From assembly GCF_036030735.1 (NCBI RefSeq), contig NZ_CP107928.1:2914001-2978000 (forward strand): 64,000 nt of DNA. Direction: 5' to 3'. The DNA is from Streptomyces sp. NBC_00425 (lineage in GTDB: Bacteria > Actinomycetota > Actinomycetes > Streptomycetales > Streptomycetaceae). A program made the position numbers and the translations under genes. Below, one piece after another: positions 44,391 to 52,129 of the stretch (its first letter is position 1; each line of letters starts with the position of its first letter). The notes beneath the pieces were generated by a model. It saw nothing but the letters and a program-made list of their open reading frames with translations. It had not been told where the DNA came from and searched no databases.

Positions 44391-44664
44391 ACGCCCCATC
44401 AGAAGCAGCGTCGAACGAGCGTCAAGACACCTCCCCCACCGCCCCCTCACGAAGCTGGGGCAGAGCGTTCATCGCCCGCACCCCGCTCTTCGAAGCAGCA
44501 GGTGAGGCATGTGGCGCGAGCCTGCGACGCACTCCACGCGATGGACTGAGGGAAACAGGTCGGGCACACCTCGACGCATCTGAGCAGTCCAAGAAAATCG
44601 CAGGTCAGAGCGCCTTTGAAGCCGGCTCGAGAATCGCCACGCACTCCACGTGGTGCGTCATCGG
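44391..44664. repeat. Composite attachment-like repeat, copy 4 (left arm plus core inside the methyltransferase gene)
   Basis: The left arm ccatcagaagcagcgtcgaa with paired motifs CAGCGTC-gaa-CGAGCGTCA (44406-44424) is nearly identical to copy 2. The 32 bp core at 44633-44664 lies inside the RNA methyltransferase coding sequence, spanning codons for the HHVECVAILEP region. To the right the sequence continues as an intact gene with no right arm. This is the expected structure of an island end at the original insertion site. Confidence 0.85.
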
Positions 44665-45945
44665 GAACAGGTCGAAGGCCCGCAGCGTGCGCACCCGGTA
44701 GCCACCGTCCCGGAAGTAGGCCACGTCCCGGGCCAGCGCGGCCGGGTCGCACGCGACGTAGGCGATCTTCCGCGCGCCCAGCGACGCCAGGTGCTCCACC
44801 GTCTTCTTGCCCGCTCCCGCGCGCGGCGGGTCCAGGACGATGAGGTCGACCTCGGTGATCCCGGTCCGCGGAAGGACGCTCTCGACCTTGCCCTGTTCGA
44901 TCCGCACCCGCTCGAAGCCGGCGAGGTTGTGCCGGGCGTCCTCGACGGCGCGCTTGCCGGACTCGATGCCGAGGACCGCGCCCTTGTCGCCGAGCCGGTC
45001 GGCGAGTGCTCCGGCGAAGAGGCCGACGCCGCAGTACAGGTCGAGCGCCATGTCGCCCTTGCGGGGCAGCAGGCCCTGCATGACGGCCTTGACGAGGGTG
45101 TCGGCGGCCTGCGGGTGGACCTGCCAGAAGCCGCCGCTGCCGACGCGGTGGGTGCGGCCGTCGGCCCGCTCCCGTACGAAGGCGCGGCCGTGGACGCGGT
45201 GGATGCCGCCGTCGTGCTCCTCGACGCGCATCACGGAGACGGGCCTGTCGAGCTCGACGAGGGGAAGGCGGGCGCCCGGCCGGGGTTCGAGGATCACCAT
45301 GCGGTCCTGGGAGCCGGTCGCGGCGATGGCGTCGACGGAGGCCATGCCGGACCAGTCGCGCTCCTCGATGCCCAGCTCGCTGACGCCCTGCGCCGCGATC
45401 ATGCAGTGCTCGATCGGCTCGACCTCGTGGGAGCGGTGGCGTCGCAGGCCGGCGTTGCCGTCGGCGTCCACCGCGTACTGCACACGGGTCCGCCACTGGG
45501 GCACCTGGCCCGCGGGCAGCTTGTCGCCCTCGGCCGGCATCACGGTGCCGTCCCAGCCGGCCTCCTCGGGCGTGAGGCCCGCGAGCCGCTGCAGCTGCTC
45601 GGCGATCACCTCGCCCTTGAGGCGGCGCTGCGCGCCGGGCTTGGCGTGCTGCCAGTCGCAGCCGCCGCAGCGGCCGGGGCCGGCGTACGGGCAGGGAGCC
45701 TCGACGCGGTCCTTGGACGCCTCCAGGACCTGCACGGCGTCCGCCCGCAGGAACCGCGCGCCCTCTTCGCCCTCCGTCACCCGGGCCACGACCCGCTCGC
45801 CGGGCAGCGTGTGCCGGACGAAGAGGACCTGACCGGCCTCCGTCCGGGCGATGCAGTGGCCGCCGTGGGCGACGGGGCCGATCTCGACTTCGTACTCCTG
45901 CCCGACGAGCGACACCGCCTGCGGGTTGTTCGGTTCTGCCTGCAT
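44605..45945 (-). CDS. Class I SAM-dependent RNA methyltransferase, TrmA/RlmD (RumA) family
   Basis: 446 residues from ATG 45945. It should methylate C5 of a uridine in rRNA or tRNA. An N-terminal TRAM domain (LVGQEYEVEIGPVAHGGHCIAR, residues about 10-65) is followed by an iron-sulfur cysteine motif (PCPYAGPGRCGGCDWQ, plus a later cysteine). The SAM site is DLYCGVGLFAGAL, the catalytic region DPPRAGAGKK and VACDPAALARD, where the cysteine is the nucleophile. The C-terminus PMTHHVECVAILEPASKAL lies within the repeated core, so the 3' end of this gene has served as an integration site and was restored each time. Rightward neighbours are core genes. Confidence 0.93.
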   Translation of the reverse strand: MQAEPNNPQAVSLVGQEYEVEIGPVAHGGHCIARTEAGQVLFVRHTLPGERVVARVTEGEEGARFLRADAVQVLEASKDRVEAPCPYAGPGRCGGCDWQHAKPGAQRRLKGEVIAEQLQRLAGLTPEEAGWDGTVMPAEGDKLPAGQVPQWRTRVQYAVDADGNAGLRRHRSHEVEPIEHCMIAAQGVSELGIEERDWSGMASVDAIAATGSQDRMVILEPRPGARLPLVELDRPVSVMRVEEHDGGIHRVHGRAFVRERADGRTHRVGSGGFWQVHPQAADTLVKAVMQGLLPRKGDMALDLYCGVGLFAGALADRLGDKGAVLGIESGKRAVEDARHNLAGFERVRIEQGKVESVLPRTGITEVDLIVLDPPRAGAGKKTVEHLASLGARKIAYVACDPAALARDVAYFRDGGYRVRTLRAFDLFPMTHHVECVAILEPASKAL

Positions 45946-46070
45946 GGCGGGGTGACTCCACAACGTCGAACGAGGAACGGCCGGACAACAGCCCACCAGT
46001 CTACGTGGCTGTCGTCCGGCCGTTCACCACGCGCCGGGACGCGGGGACGAGGGTTCGCGCGGAGCGCGGG

Positions 46071-48203
46071 TCAGTGCTTCGCGTCCGGCCCCGGGGAGCT
46101 CCCGGCGCCGCCGGAATCCGGCCGGCCGCGCGGAGCCGACGGCTCCTTCGGCCGTCCCTCCTGGAGGGGACCGCGCCGCACCGAACCGGGAGCGTTCCAC
46201 TCCGAGCGCCTGCGCGCCCGCTTCTTCGCCGCCTCGGAGGACTGCAGCTGGTAGGGGACGGACGTGACCATGACCCCGGGCGTGAACAGCAGCCGGCCCT
46301 TCAGCCGCAGGGCGCTCTGGTTGTGCAGCAGGTGCTCGTACCAGTGGCCGACGACGTACTCCGGGATGATCACCGACACCGCGTCGCGCGGCGATTCCTG
46401 GCGCAGGCTCTTGACGTATTCGATGACCGGCCGGGTGACCTCGCGGTAGGGCGAGTCCAGGACCTTCAGCGGTACGTCGATCCCGCGCCGCTCCCACTCG
46501 TCGCGCAGCGTCTTCGTCTCGGCCGGGTCGACGTTGACGGTCAGCGCCTCCAGGGTGTCGGAGCGCATCAGCTTGGCATAGGCGAGGGCGCGCAGCGTCG
46601 GCCGGTGGATCTTGGAGATCAGCAGCACCGAGTGGACGCGCGAGGGCCGCACGGTGTCGTCGCTGGGGCCCTCGGGGGCGGCGATCTCCGCGGAGACGCC
46701 GTCGTAGTGGCGGCGGATCGCGGTCATCGTCCCGTAGAAGATCACCATGCCGAGCAGGGCGACCCAGGCTCCGTGCGTGAACTTGGTGCCGAGGACGACG
46801 ACCAGGACCAGGCCGGTGAAGAAGGCGCCGAAGGTGTTGATCGCCCGTGAGCGGACCATGTGGCGGCGCTTGACCGGGTCGTTCTCGGTCGCGAGGAGAC
46901 GGTTCCAGTGCCGGACCATGCCGGTCTGGCTGAGCGTGAAGGACACGAACACACCGACGATGTACAGCTGGATCAGCCGGGTGGAGTCGGCGCCGTAGAT
47001 CACGACCAGCAGGGTGGCCGCGCCGGCGAGCAGCACGATGCCGTTGGAGAAGGCGAGGCGGTCGCCACGGGTGTGCAGCTGGCGCGGCAGGTAGCGGTCC
47101 TGGGCGAGGATCGAGCCGAGCACCGGGAAGCCGTTGTAGGCGGTGTTCGCCGCCAGGAACAGCACCAGCGCGGTGGCCGCGGCGAGCACGATGAACAGGA
47201 AGCTGCCCTTGCCGAAGACGGCCTCGGCGACCTGGGTGATCACCGGGTTCTGGACGTACTCGGAGCCGACGGCGACGCCGTTGTGCAGCAGGTCGGCGGC
47301 CGGGTTCTCGGCCATCCGGACGTCGGTGACCAGGGCCAGCACGATGATCCCGCAGAACATGGTGACGGCCAGCAGACCCATCGCCGCGAGCGTGCTCGCC
47401 GCGTTCTTCGACTTGGGCTTGCGGAAGGCGGGGACGCCGTTGGAGATCGCCTCCACGCCGGTGAGCGCCGCACAGCCGGAGGAGAAGGCGCGCAGCAGCA
47501 GGAAGACCAGGGCGAAACCGGCCAGTCCCTGGTGCTCGGCCTTGATCGTGTACTCGGCGGTCGGCGCCCGCATGGTGTCGCCGAGCACCACCCCGCGGAA
47601 GGCGCCCCACGCGATCATGATGAACACGCCGGCGACGAACACGTAGGTCGGGATGGCGAACAGCTTGCCGGACTCCTTGACGCCGCGCAGGTTCATCAGC
47701 GTCAGCAGGACGATCACGGCGACCGCGCAGGCCACCTTGTGCTCGACGACGAACGGGATCGCGGAGCCGAGGTTCTCGATGCCGGAGGCGATGGAGACGG
47801 CCACGGTGAGGACGTAGTCGACGAGGAGCGCGCTCGCGACGGTCAGGCCCGCCTTGGGGCCGAGGTTGGTGGTGGCCACCTCGTAGTCGCCACCGCCGCT
47901 CGGGTAGGCGTGGACGTTCTGCCGGTAGGAGGCGACCACCGTGAACATCAGCACGACGACCGCGAGGGCGATCCAGGGGCTGAAGTGGTAGGCCGACACG
48001 CCCGCGATGGACAGGACCAGCAGTACCTCCCCAGGCGCGTAGGCCACGGAGGACAGCGGGTCGGAAGCGAAGACGGGCAGGGCGATGCGCTTCGGCAGGA
48101 GCGTTTCTCCGAGCCGATCACTGCGCAGTGCGCGCCCGATCAGAATCCGTTTGGGCACGTCGGTCAGTTTGGACACAACAGAGGATCGTAGGCCTTCGAA
48201 CAC
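46071..48203 (-). CDS. APC-superfamily permease, KimA-like potassium transporter
   Basis: About 710 residues. GTG 48203 is chosen because a GGAGGG stretch lies upstream; GTG 48176 (VSKLTDVPKRILIG) is the alternative. Twelve or so hydrophobic helices occupy residues 40-500, with LPVFASDPLSSVAYAPGEVLLVL and HAYPSGGGDYEVATTNLG marking the APC/KimA family; KimA is a high-affinity K+ symporter. A soluble C-terminal domain of about 200 residues (VHSVLLISKIHRPTLRALAYA onward) resembles the C-terminal cytosolic domain of KimA. It is divergent from the trkA genes, and kdpDE is close by. K+ as substrate is inference from homology and context. Confidence 0.88.
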   Translation of the reverse strand: MFEGLRSSVVSKLTDVPKRILIGRALRSDRLGETLLPKRIALPVFASDPLSSVAYAPGEVLLVLSIAGVSAYHFSPWIALAVVVLMFTVVASYRQNVHAYPSGGGDYEVATTNLGPKAGLTVASALLVDYVLTVAVSIASGIENLGSAIPFVVEHKVACAVAVIVLLTLMNLRGVKESGKLFAIPTYVFVAGVFIMIAWGAFRGVVLGDTMRAPTAEYTIKAEHQGLAGFALVFLLLRAFSSGCAALTGVEAISNGVPAFRKPKSKNAASTLAAMGLLAVTMFCGIIVLALVTDVRMAENPAADLLHNGVAVGSEYVQNPVITQVAEAVFGKGSFLFIVLAAATALVLFLAANTAYNGFPVLGSILAQDRYLPRQLHTRGDRLAFSNGIVLLAGAATLLVVIYGADSTRLIQLYIVGVFVSFTLSQTGMVRHWNRLLATENDPVKRRHMVRSRAINTFGAFFTGLVLVVVLGTKFTHGAWVALLGMVIFYGTMTAIRRHYDGVSAEIAAPEGPSDDTVRPSRVHSVLLISKIHRPTLRALAYAKLMRSDTLEALTVNVDPAETKTLRDEWERRGIDVPLKVLDSPYREVTRPVIEYVKSLRQESPRDAVSVIIPEYVVGHWYEHLLHNQSALRLKGRLLFTPGVMVTSVPYQLQSSEAAKKRARRRSEWNAPGSVRRGPLQEGRPKEPSAPRGRPDSGGAGSSPGPDAKH

Positions 48204-48360
48204 GGGACCGCCCACCCTCCCCCGGGCTCAGCCGGGTGACGGCGTGGCGCGTCTGCCTCCCGGGTGAAATCGGCCGGTCGGCGGCGGCGGGTTGCGCAGC
48301 CGCGGCGGTCGCCATGTCTATATGACAATTCCCCGCCCACTGCCGCCCCTCGGAGGGTCC

Positions 48361-48456
48361 ATGCACACGACCGCGGAGCTCATCGGCGCCGTAGGAGCCT
48401 TGGTAGGCCTGGGAGTTCTTACCTTCCTGAGTCTGTGGAGCATCAGTCGACGCTGA
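48361..48456 (+). CDS. 31-residue single-helix membrane protein
   Basis: The + strand has ATG 48361 preceded by CGGAGGG at 6 bp spacing, and a short frame ending TGA 48454-48456. The protein begins MHTTAELIGAVGALVGLG, continues VLTFLSLWSISRR: one 20-residue hydrophobic helix and a basic end. It lies between the divergent KimA-like gene and trkA and is too small for usual gene calling. Good ribosome-binding site and positive-inside rule make it credible. It could be a small subunit of a potassium transporter, as KdpF is for Kdp, but that is only a guess. Confidence 0.65.
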   Translation: MHTTAELIGAVGALVGLGVLTFLSLWSISRR

Positions 48457-48605
48457 TCCCCCCTCCCCGGCGCCGCGCGTACGGTGCACGGGGGTGCCCT
48501 GCGACGACCGCGCCTGTGTAGCTTGGGCGGCGGTCTGAGACCCTGTTCCCAGCCAGGCCAGAAATTTATGGACTTCTTTACTTCTTGACCCTCGGAAGGA
48601 CGGTC

Positions 48606-49277
48606 GTGCACATCGTCATCATGGGCTGCGGCAGAGTGGGCTCCGCTCTCGCGCAGACCCTGGAGCAACAGGGGCACACGGTCGCTGTGATCGATCAGGA
48701 CCCCACCGCCTTCCGACGACTGGGCTCCGGTTTCGGCGGCCGTCGTGTCACCGGGGTCGGATTCGACCAGGACACCCTGCGCGAGGCGGGCATCGAGGAG
48801 GCCGGCGCGTTCGCGGCCGTCTCCAGCGGCGACAACTCGAACATCATCGCCGCCCGAGTGGCCCGCGAGATGTTCGGCATCGAGAACGTCGCGGCCCGCA
48901 TCTACGACCCGCGCCGCGCGGAGGTCTACCAGCGCCTGGGCATCCCCACCGTCGCCACCGTCCGCTGGACGGCCGACCAGATGCTGCGCCGGCTGCTGCC
49001 GTCGGGCGCCGAGCCGCTGTGGCGCGACCCCACCGGGGGCGTCCAGCTGGCCGAGGTGCACGCCGCCGCGTCCTGGGTCGGCCACAAGATCAGTACCATG
49101 CAGGAGGAGACGGGCGTCCGCGTGGCGTTCCTGACCCGGCTCGGCGAGGCCATCCTGCCCAGCTCGCAGACGGTCCTCCAGGAGGGCGACCTGGTGCACG
49201 TGATGCTGCGCACCGACGAGGTCGAGAAGGTCGAGGCGTCGTTCGCCGAAGGCCCGAAGGAGGACGGTCACCGATGA
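48606..49277 (+). CDS. trkA: TrkA-type RCK-domain potassium uptake regulator, first copy
   Basis: 223 residues from GTG 48606, GGAAGGACG upstream. The RCK N-terminal Rossmann domain begins MHIVIMGCGRVGSALAQTLEQQGHTVAVID, with the conserved GDNSNIIAARVAREMFG loop. The C-terminal RCK_C domain spans about residues 130-215 and may bind c-di-AMP or a nucleotide. TrkA proteins gate K+ channels/transporters according to NAD(H)/ATP or c-di-AMP. It overlaps the next trkA by 4 bp (ATGA). No TrkH/KtrB membrane subunit is in view. Confidence 0.93.
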   Translation: MHIVIMGCGRVGSALAQTLEQQGHTVAVIDQDPTAFRRLGSGFGGRRVTGVGFDQDTLREAGIEEAGAFAAVSSGDNSNIIAARVAREMFGIENVAARIYDPRRAEVYQRLGIPTVATVRWTADQMLRRLLPSGAEPLWRDPTGGVQLAEVHAAASWVGHKISTMQEETGVRVAFLTRLGEAILPSSQTVLQEGDLVHVMLRTDEVEKVEASFAEGPKEDGHR

Positions 49278-49951
49278 GGGTCGCCATTGCCGGAGCCGGC
49301 GCCGTCGGCCGCTCGATCGCCGGCGAGCTGCTGGAGAACGGCCACGAGGTCCTCCTCGTCGACAAGGCGCCGACCGCCATCTCGGTCGAGCGCGTCCCCC
49401 AGGCGGAGTGGCTGCTGGCCGACGCCTGCGAGATCACCTCACTGGACGAGGCGGCCCTGCAGCGCTGCAACGTCGTCATCGCCGCGACCGGCGACGACAA
49501 GGTCAACCTGGTCGTCTCGCTGCTCGCCAAGACGGAGTACGGCGTCCCGCGCGTCGTGGCCCGGGTCAACAACCCGAAGAACGAGTGGCTCTTCAACGAG
49601 TCCTGGGGCGTCGACGTGGCGGTGTCCACCCCGCGCCTGATGTCGGCGCTGGTCGAGGAGGCGGTGAGCGTCGGCGACCTGGTGCGCCTGCTGCGCTTCA
49701 GCCACGGCGACGCCAACCTCGTCGAGCTGACGCTCCCGGAGGAGTCGGCCCTGGCCGGCACCCAGGTCGGCGACGTGGAGTGGCCGGAGGACACCTCGCT
49801 GGTCACCATCATCCGCGGCACCCGGGTTCTCACCCCGACCCGGGAGGACTCCCTGGAGCCCGGCGACGAACTGCTCTTCGTCGCCGCCCAGGCGAGAGAG
49901 GAACAGCTCGAGGACCTGCTGTCCGTCCGCAAGGACGACACCGGCGACTGA
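49274..49951 (+). CDS. trkA: TrkA-type RCK-domain potassium uptake regulator, second copy
   Basis: 225 residues from ATG 49274. Rossmann motif RVAIAGAGAVGRSIAGELLENGHEVLLVD and the segment VIAATGDDKVNLVVSLLAKTEYGVPRVVARVNNPKNEWLFNESWGVD are full RCK_N features; the C-terminus (TQVGDVEWPEDTSLVTIIRG to PGDELLFVAAQAREE) is RCK_C. The two TrkA proteins probably form a hetero-oligomer. A strong palindromic terminator follows. The pair is divergent from the KimA-like permease. Confidence 0.94.
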   Translation: MRVAIAGAGAVGRSIAGELLENGHEVLLVDKAPTAISVERVPQAEWLLADACEITSLDEAALQRCNVVIAATGDDKVNLVVSLLAKTEYGVPRVVARVNNPKNEWLFNESWGVDVAVSTPRLMSALVEEAVSVGDLVRLLRFSHGDANLVELTLPEESALAGTQVGDVEWPEDTSLVTIIRGTRVLTPTREDSLEPGDELLFVAAQAREEQLEDLLSVRKDDTGD

Positions 49952-49972
49952 GCCGACGAGGGTCACGACGGC

Positions 49973-50004
49973 GAAGGGCGCCCTGAGATCTCAGGGCGCC
50001 CTTC
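49973..50004. terminator. Strong palindromic terminator after the trkA pair
   Basis: gaagggcgccctgaga and tctcagggcgcccttc form a perfect 32 bp palindrome, followed by ggcttt. The convergent DUF3159 gene ends at 50089, so it may serve both strands. Confidence 0.8.
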
Positions 50005-50088
50005 GGCTTTGCCGCCACCTGTACCCGTGCCTGCGTCTGTGCCTCTCGGCGCGGCGCCTTCACCGGGACGCTCGGCCCGGCACGGGAG

Positions 50089-50874
50089 CTAGCTCTCCCG
50101 GCGGTGCCGCCCGCCGACCTCCGCCGCCGACTCCGCCTTCGCCGCCTCCGCGGCGGCCGCGGCCTTCTCCTCCGCCTCCATCTCCGCGAACACGTCGATC
50201 GGCGCGGGCGCCTTCGCGAGGAACACCCAGGTCAGCCAGACGGCCAGCAGGAACGGCGGGATCTTCAGGGCGACCAGCACCCAGCCGAGCTGGGCGGTGT
50301 CGGCCCACCAGTACAGCGGGAAGAGGATCGCGCACTTGGCGAGCAGGATCAGACCCCAGGCCCAGCTGGCCTTGGCGTAGGCCTTCTTGCGCCCGGGGTT
50401 GCGGGTCCGCCAGGAGAGGTTCTCCTTGAAGACCGGGCCGAGGATCAGACCGATCAGCGGCACTCCGCACAGCGTCGTGACGATGTACGCCAGCGCGAGA
50501 CCCAGCGTGTAGAGCATGCCCGGCAGGTAGAAGGCCTTGGCGTTGCCGGTCATCATCGCGAAGACGACGCCGAAGGCGACACCGAACACCCCGCTGAACG
50601 CGTGCTTGACCGTGTCCTTCATCGCCAGGCGGACCACGACCAGGACCAGCGACACCGCGAGCGCGGCGATCGCGGACATGTGCAGGTCCTTGTTGATCGT
50701 GAAGATCGTGACGAAGACCAGGCCGGGCACCACCGTCTCGACCATGCCGCGGATCCCGCCGAACGCCTCGAACAGCGCGGCCTCCGTCACCGCCCGGGCG
50801 TCGGCCGCGGCGGTTTCCTCCGCGGTCGGATGCTCCACGGTCGTGTCTTCGGTCGGCTTGTCGAGCGACGTCAC
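50089..50874 (-). CDS. DUF3159 family membrane protein
   Basis: 261 residues from GTG 50874 with GGGAG upstream. About six to seven hydrophobic segments; the start AALFEAFGGIRGMVETVVPGLVFVTIFTINKDLHMSA and GPVFKENLSWRTRNPGRKKAYAKASWAWGLIL are diagnostic of DUF3159, an actinobacterial family found near TrkA, KdpDE and OB-fold genes. The acidic N-terminal and alanine/glutamate-rich C-terminal tails are cytosolic. Function unknown; conserved context suggests a role in potassium or ion homeostasis. It lies 3 bp after the OB-fold gene. Confidence 0.93.
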   Translation of the reverse strand: MTSLDKPTEDTTVEHPTAEETAAADARAVTEAALFEAFGGIRGMVETVVPGLVFVTIFTINKDLHMSAIAALAVSLVLVVVRLAMKDTVKHAFSGVFGVAFGVVFAMMTGNAKAFYLPGMLYTLGLALAYIVTTLCGVPLIGLILGPVFKENLSWRTRNPGRKKAYAKASWAWGLILLAKCAILFPLYWWADTAQLGWVLVALKIPPFLLAVWLTWVFLAKAPAPIDVFAEMEAEEKAAAAAEAAKAESAAEVGGRHRRES

Positions 50875-50877
50875 CGG

Positions 50878-51276
50878 CTACTCCCTACCCAGGGGTCTCA
50901 GTTCGTACTTGGGGTTGAACAGCACCCGGCGGCCCCGGCTCATGGAGACCCGGCCCGATGCGATGAGCCTGCGCCCCGGCTCGATGCCCACGATGGAGCG
51001 CCGGCCCAGCCACACGACGTCCAGCGCGGCGCTGCCGTCGAACAGCTCGGCCTCGAGGGCCGGGACTCCGGCGCGCGGCCGCAGGGTGACCGTGCGCAAG
51101 GTACCAGTAACCGTGACGATCTGTCGGTCCTGGCAGTCGTCTATTCGCGTGCAGCCGGCCGTCTCGGCGTCCTCGCGCAGCTCCTCGGACTCCAGGTCCT
51201 CCTGCGACGAGGAGAGCCGGTCGAGCATGCGCCGGAACCGGCCCGCCGGCTTTTCGGAACGAGGTACAGCACTCAT
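50878..51276 (-). CDS. OB-fold nucleic-acid-binding-like protein
   Basis: 132 residues from ATG 51276. After a helical N-terminus (FRRMLDRLSSSQEDLESEELREDAETAGC) comes a five-stranded OB-fold pattern: IVTVTGTLRTVTLRPRAGVPALEAELFDGSAALDVVWLGRRSIVGIEPGRRLIASGRV. The family is conserved beside DUF3159 in actinobacteria. The function is unknown; OB folds of this length often bind nucleic acids or oligosaccharides. It is probably co-transcribed with DUF3159. Confidence 0.9.
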   Translation of the reverse strand: MSAVPRSEKPAGRFRRMLDRLSSSQEDLESEELREDAETAGCTRIDDCQDRQIVTVTGTLRTVTLRPRAGVPALEAELFDGSAALDVVWLGRRSIVGIEPGRRLIASGRVSMSRGRRVLFNPKYELRPLGRE

Positions 51277-51415
51277 GTCTGAAGCGTACCGGGGTGCCCC
51301 CTCCGAGCCGTAGCCGCCGCCGTACTCCCCGCCCCGGCCACCGCCGAGCCCGCGGCCCGCCACCCGCCACCGGCAGCCGTCCCGCCCGGGGCCGTATCGG
51401 CCGCCCGACCCGGCT

Positions 51416-52122
<707 letters not shown>

Positions 52123-52129
<7 letters not shown>

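Noticed and set aside
48204..48360. Possible c-di-AMP (ydaO) riboswitch upstream of the KimA-like gene
   Set aside because: KimA genes elsewhere have one, but I could not find the conserved ydaO core sequences on either strand here.
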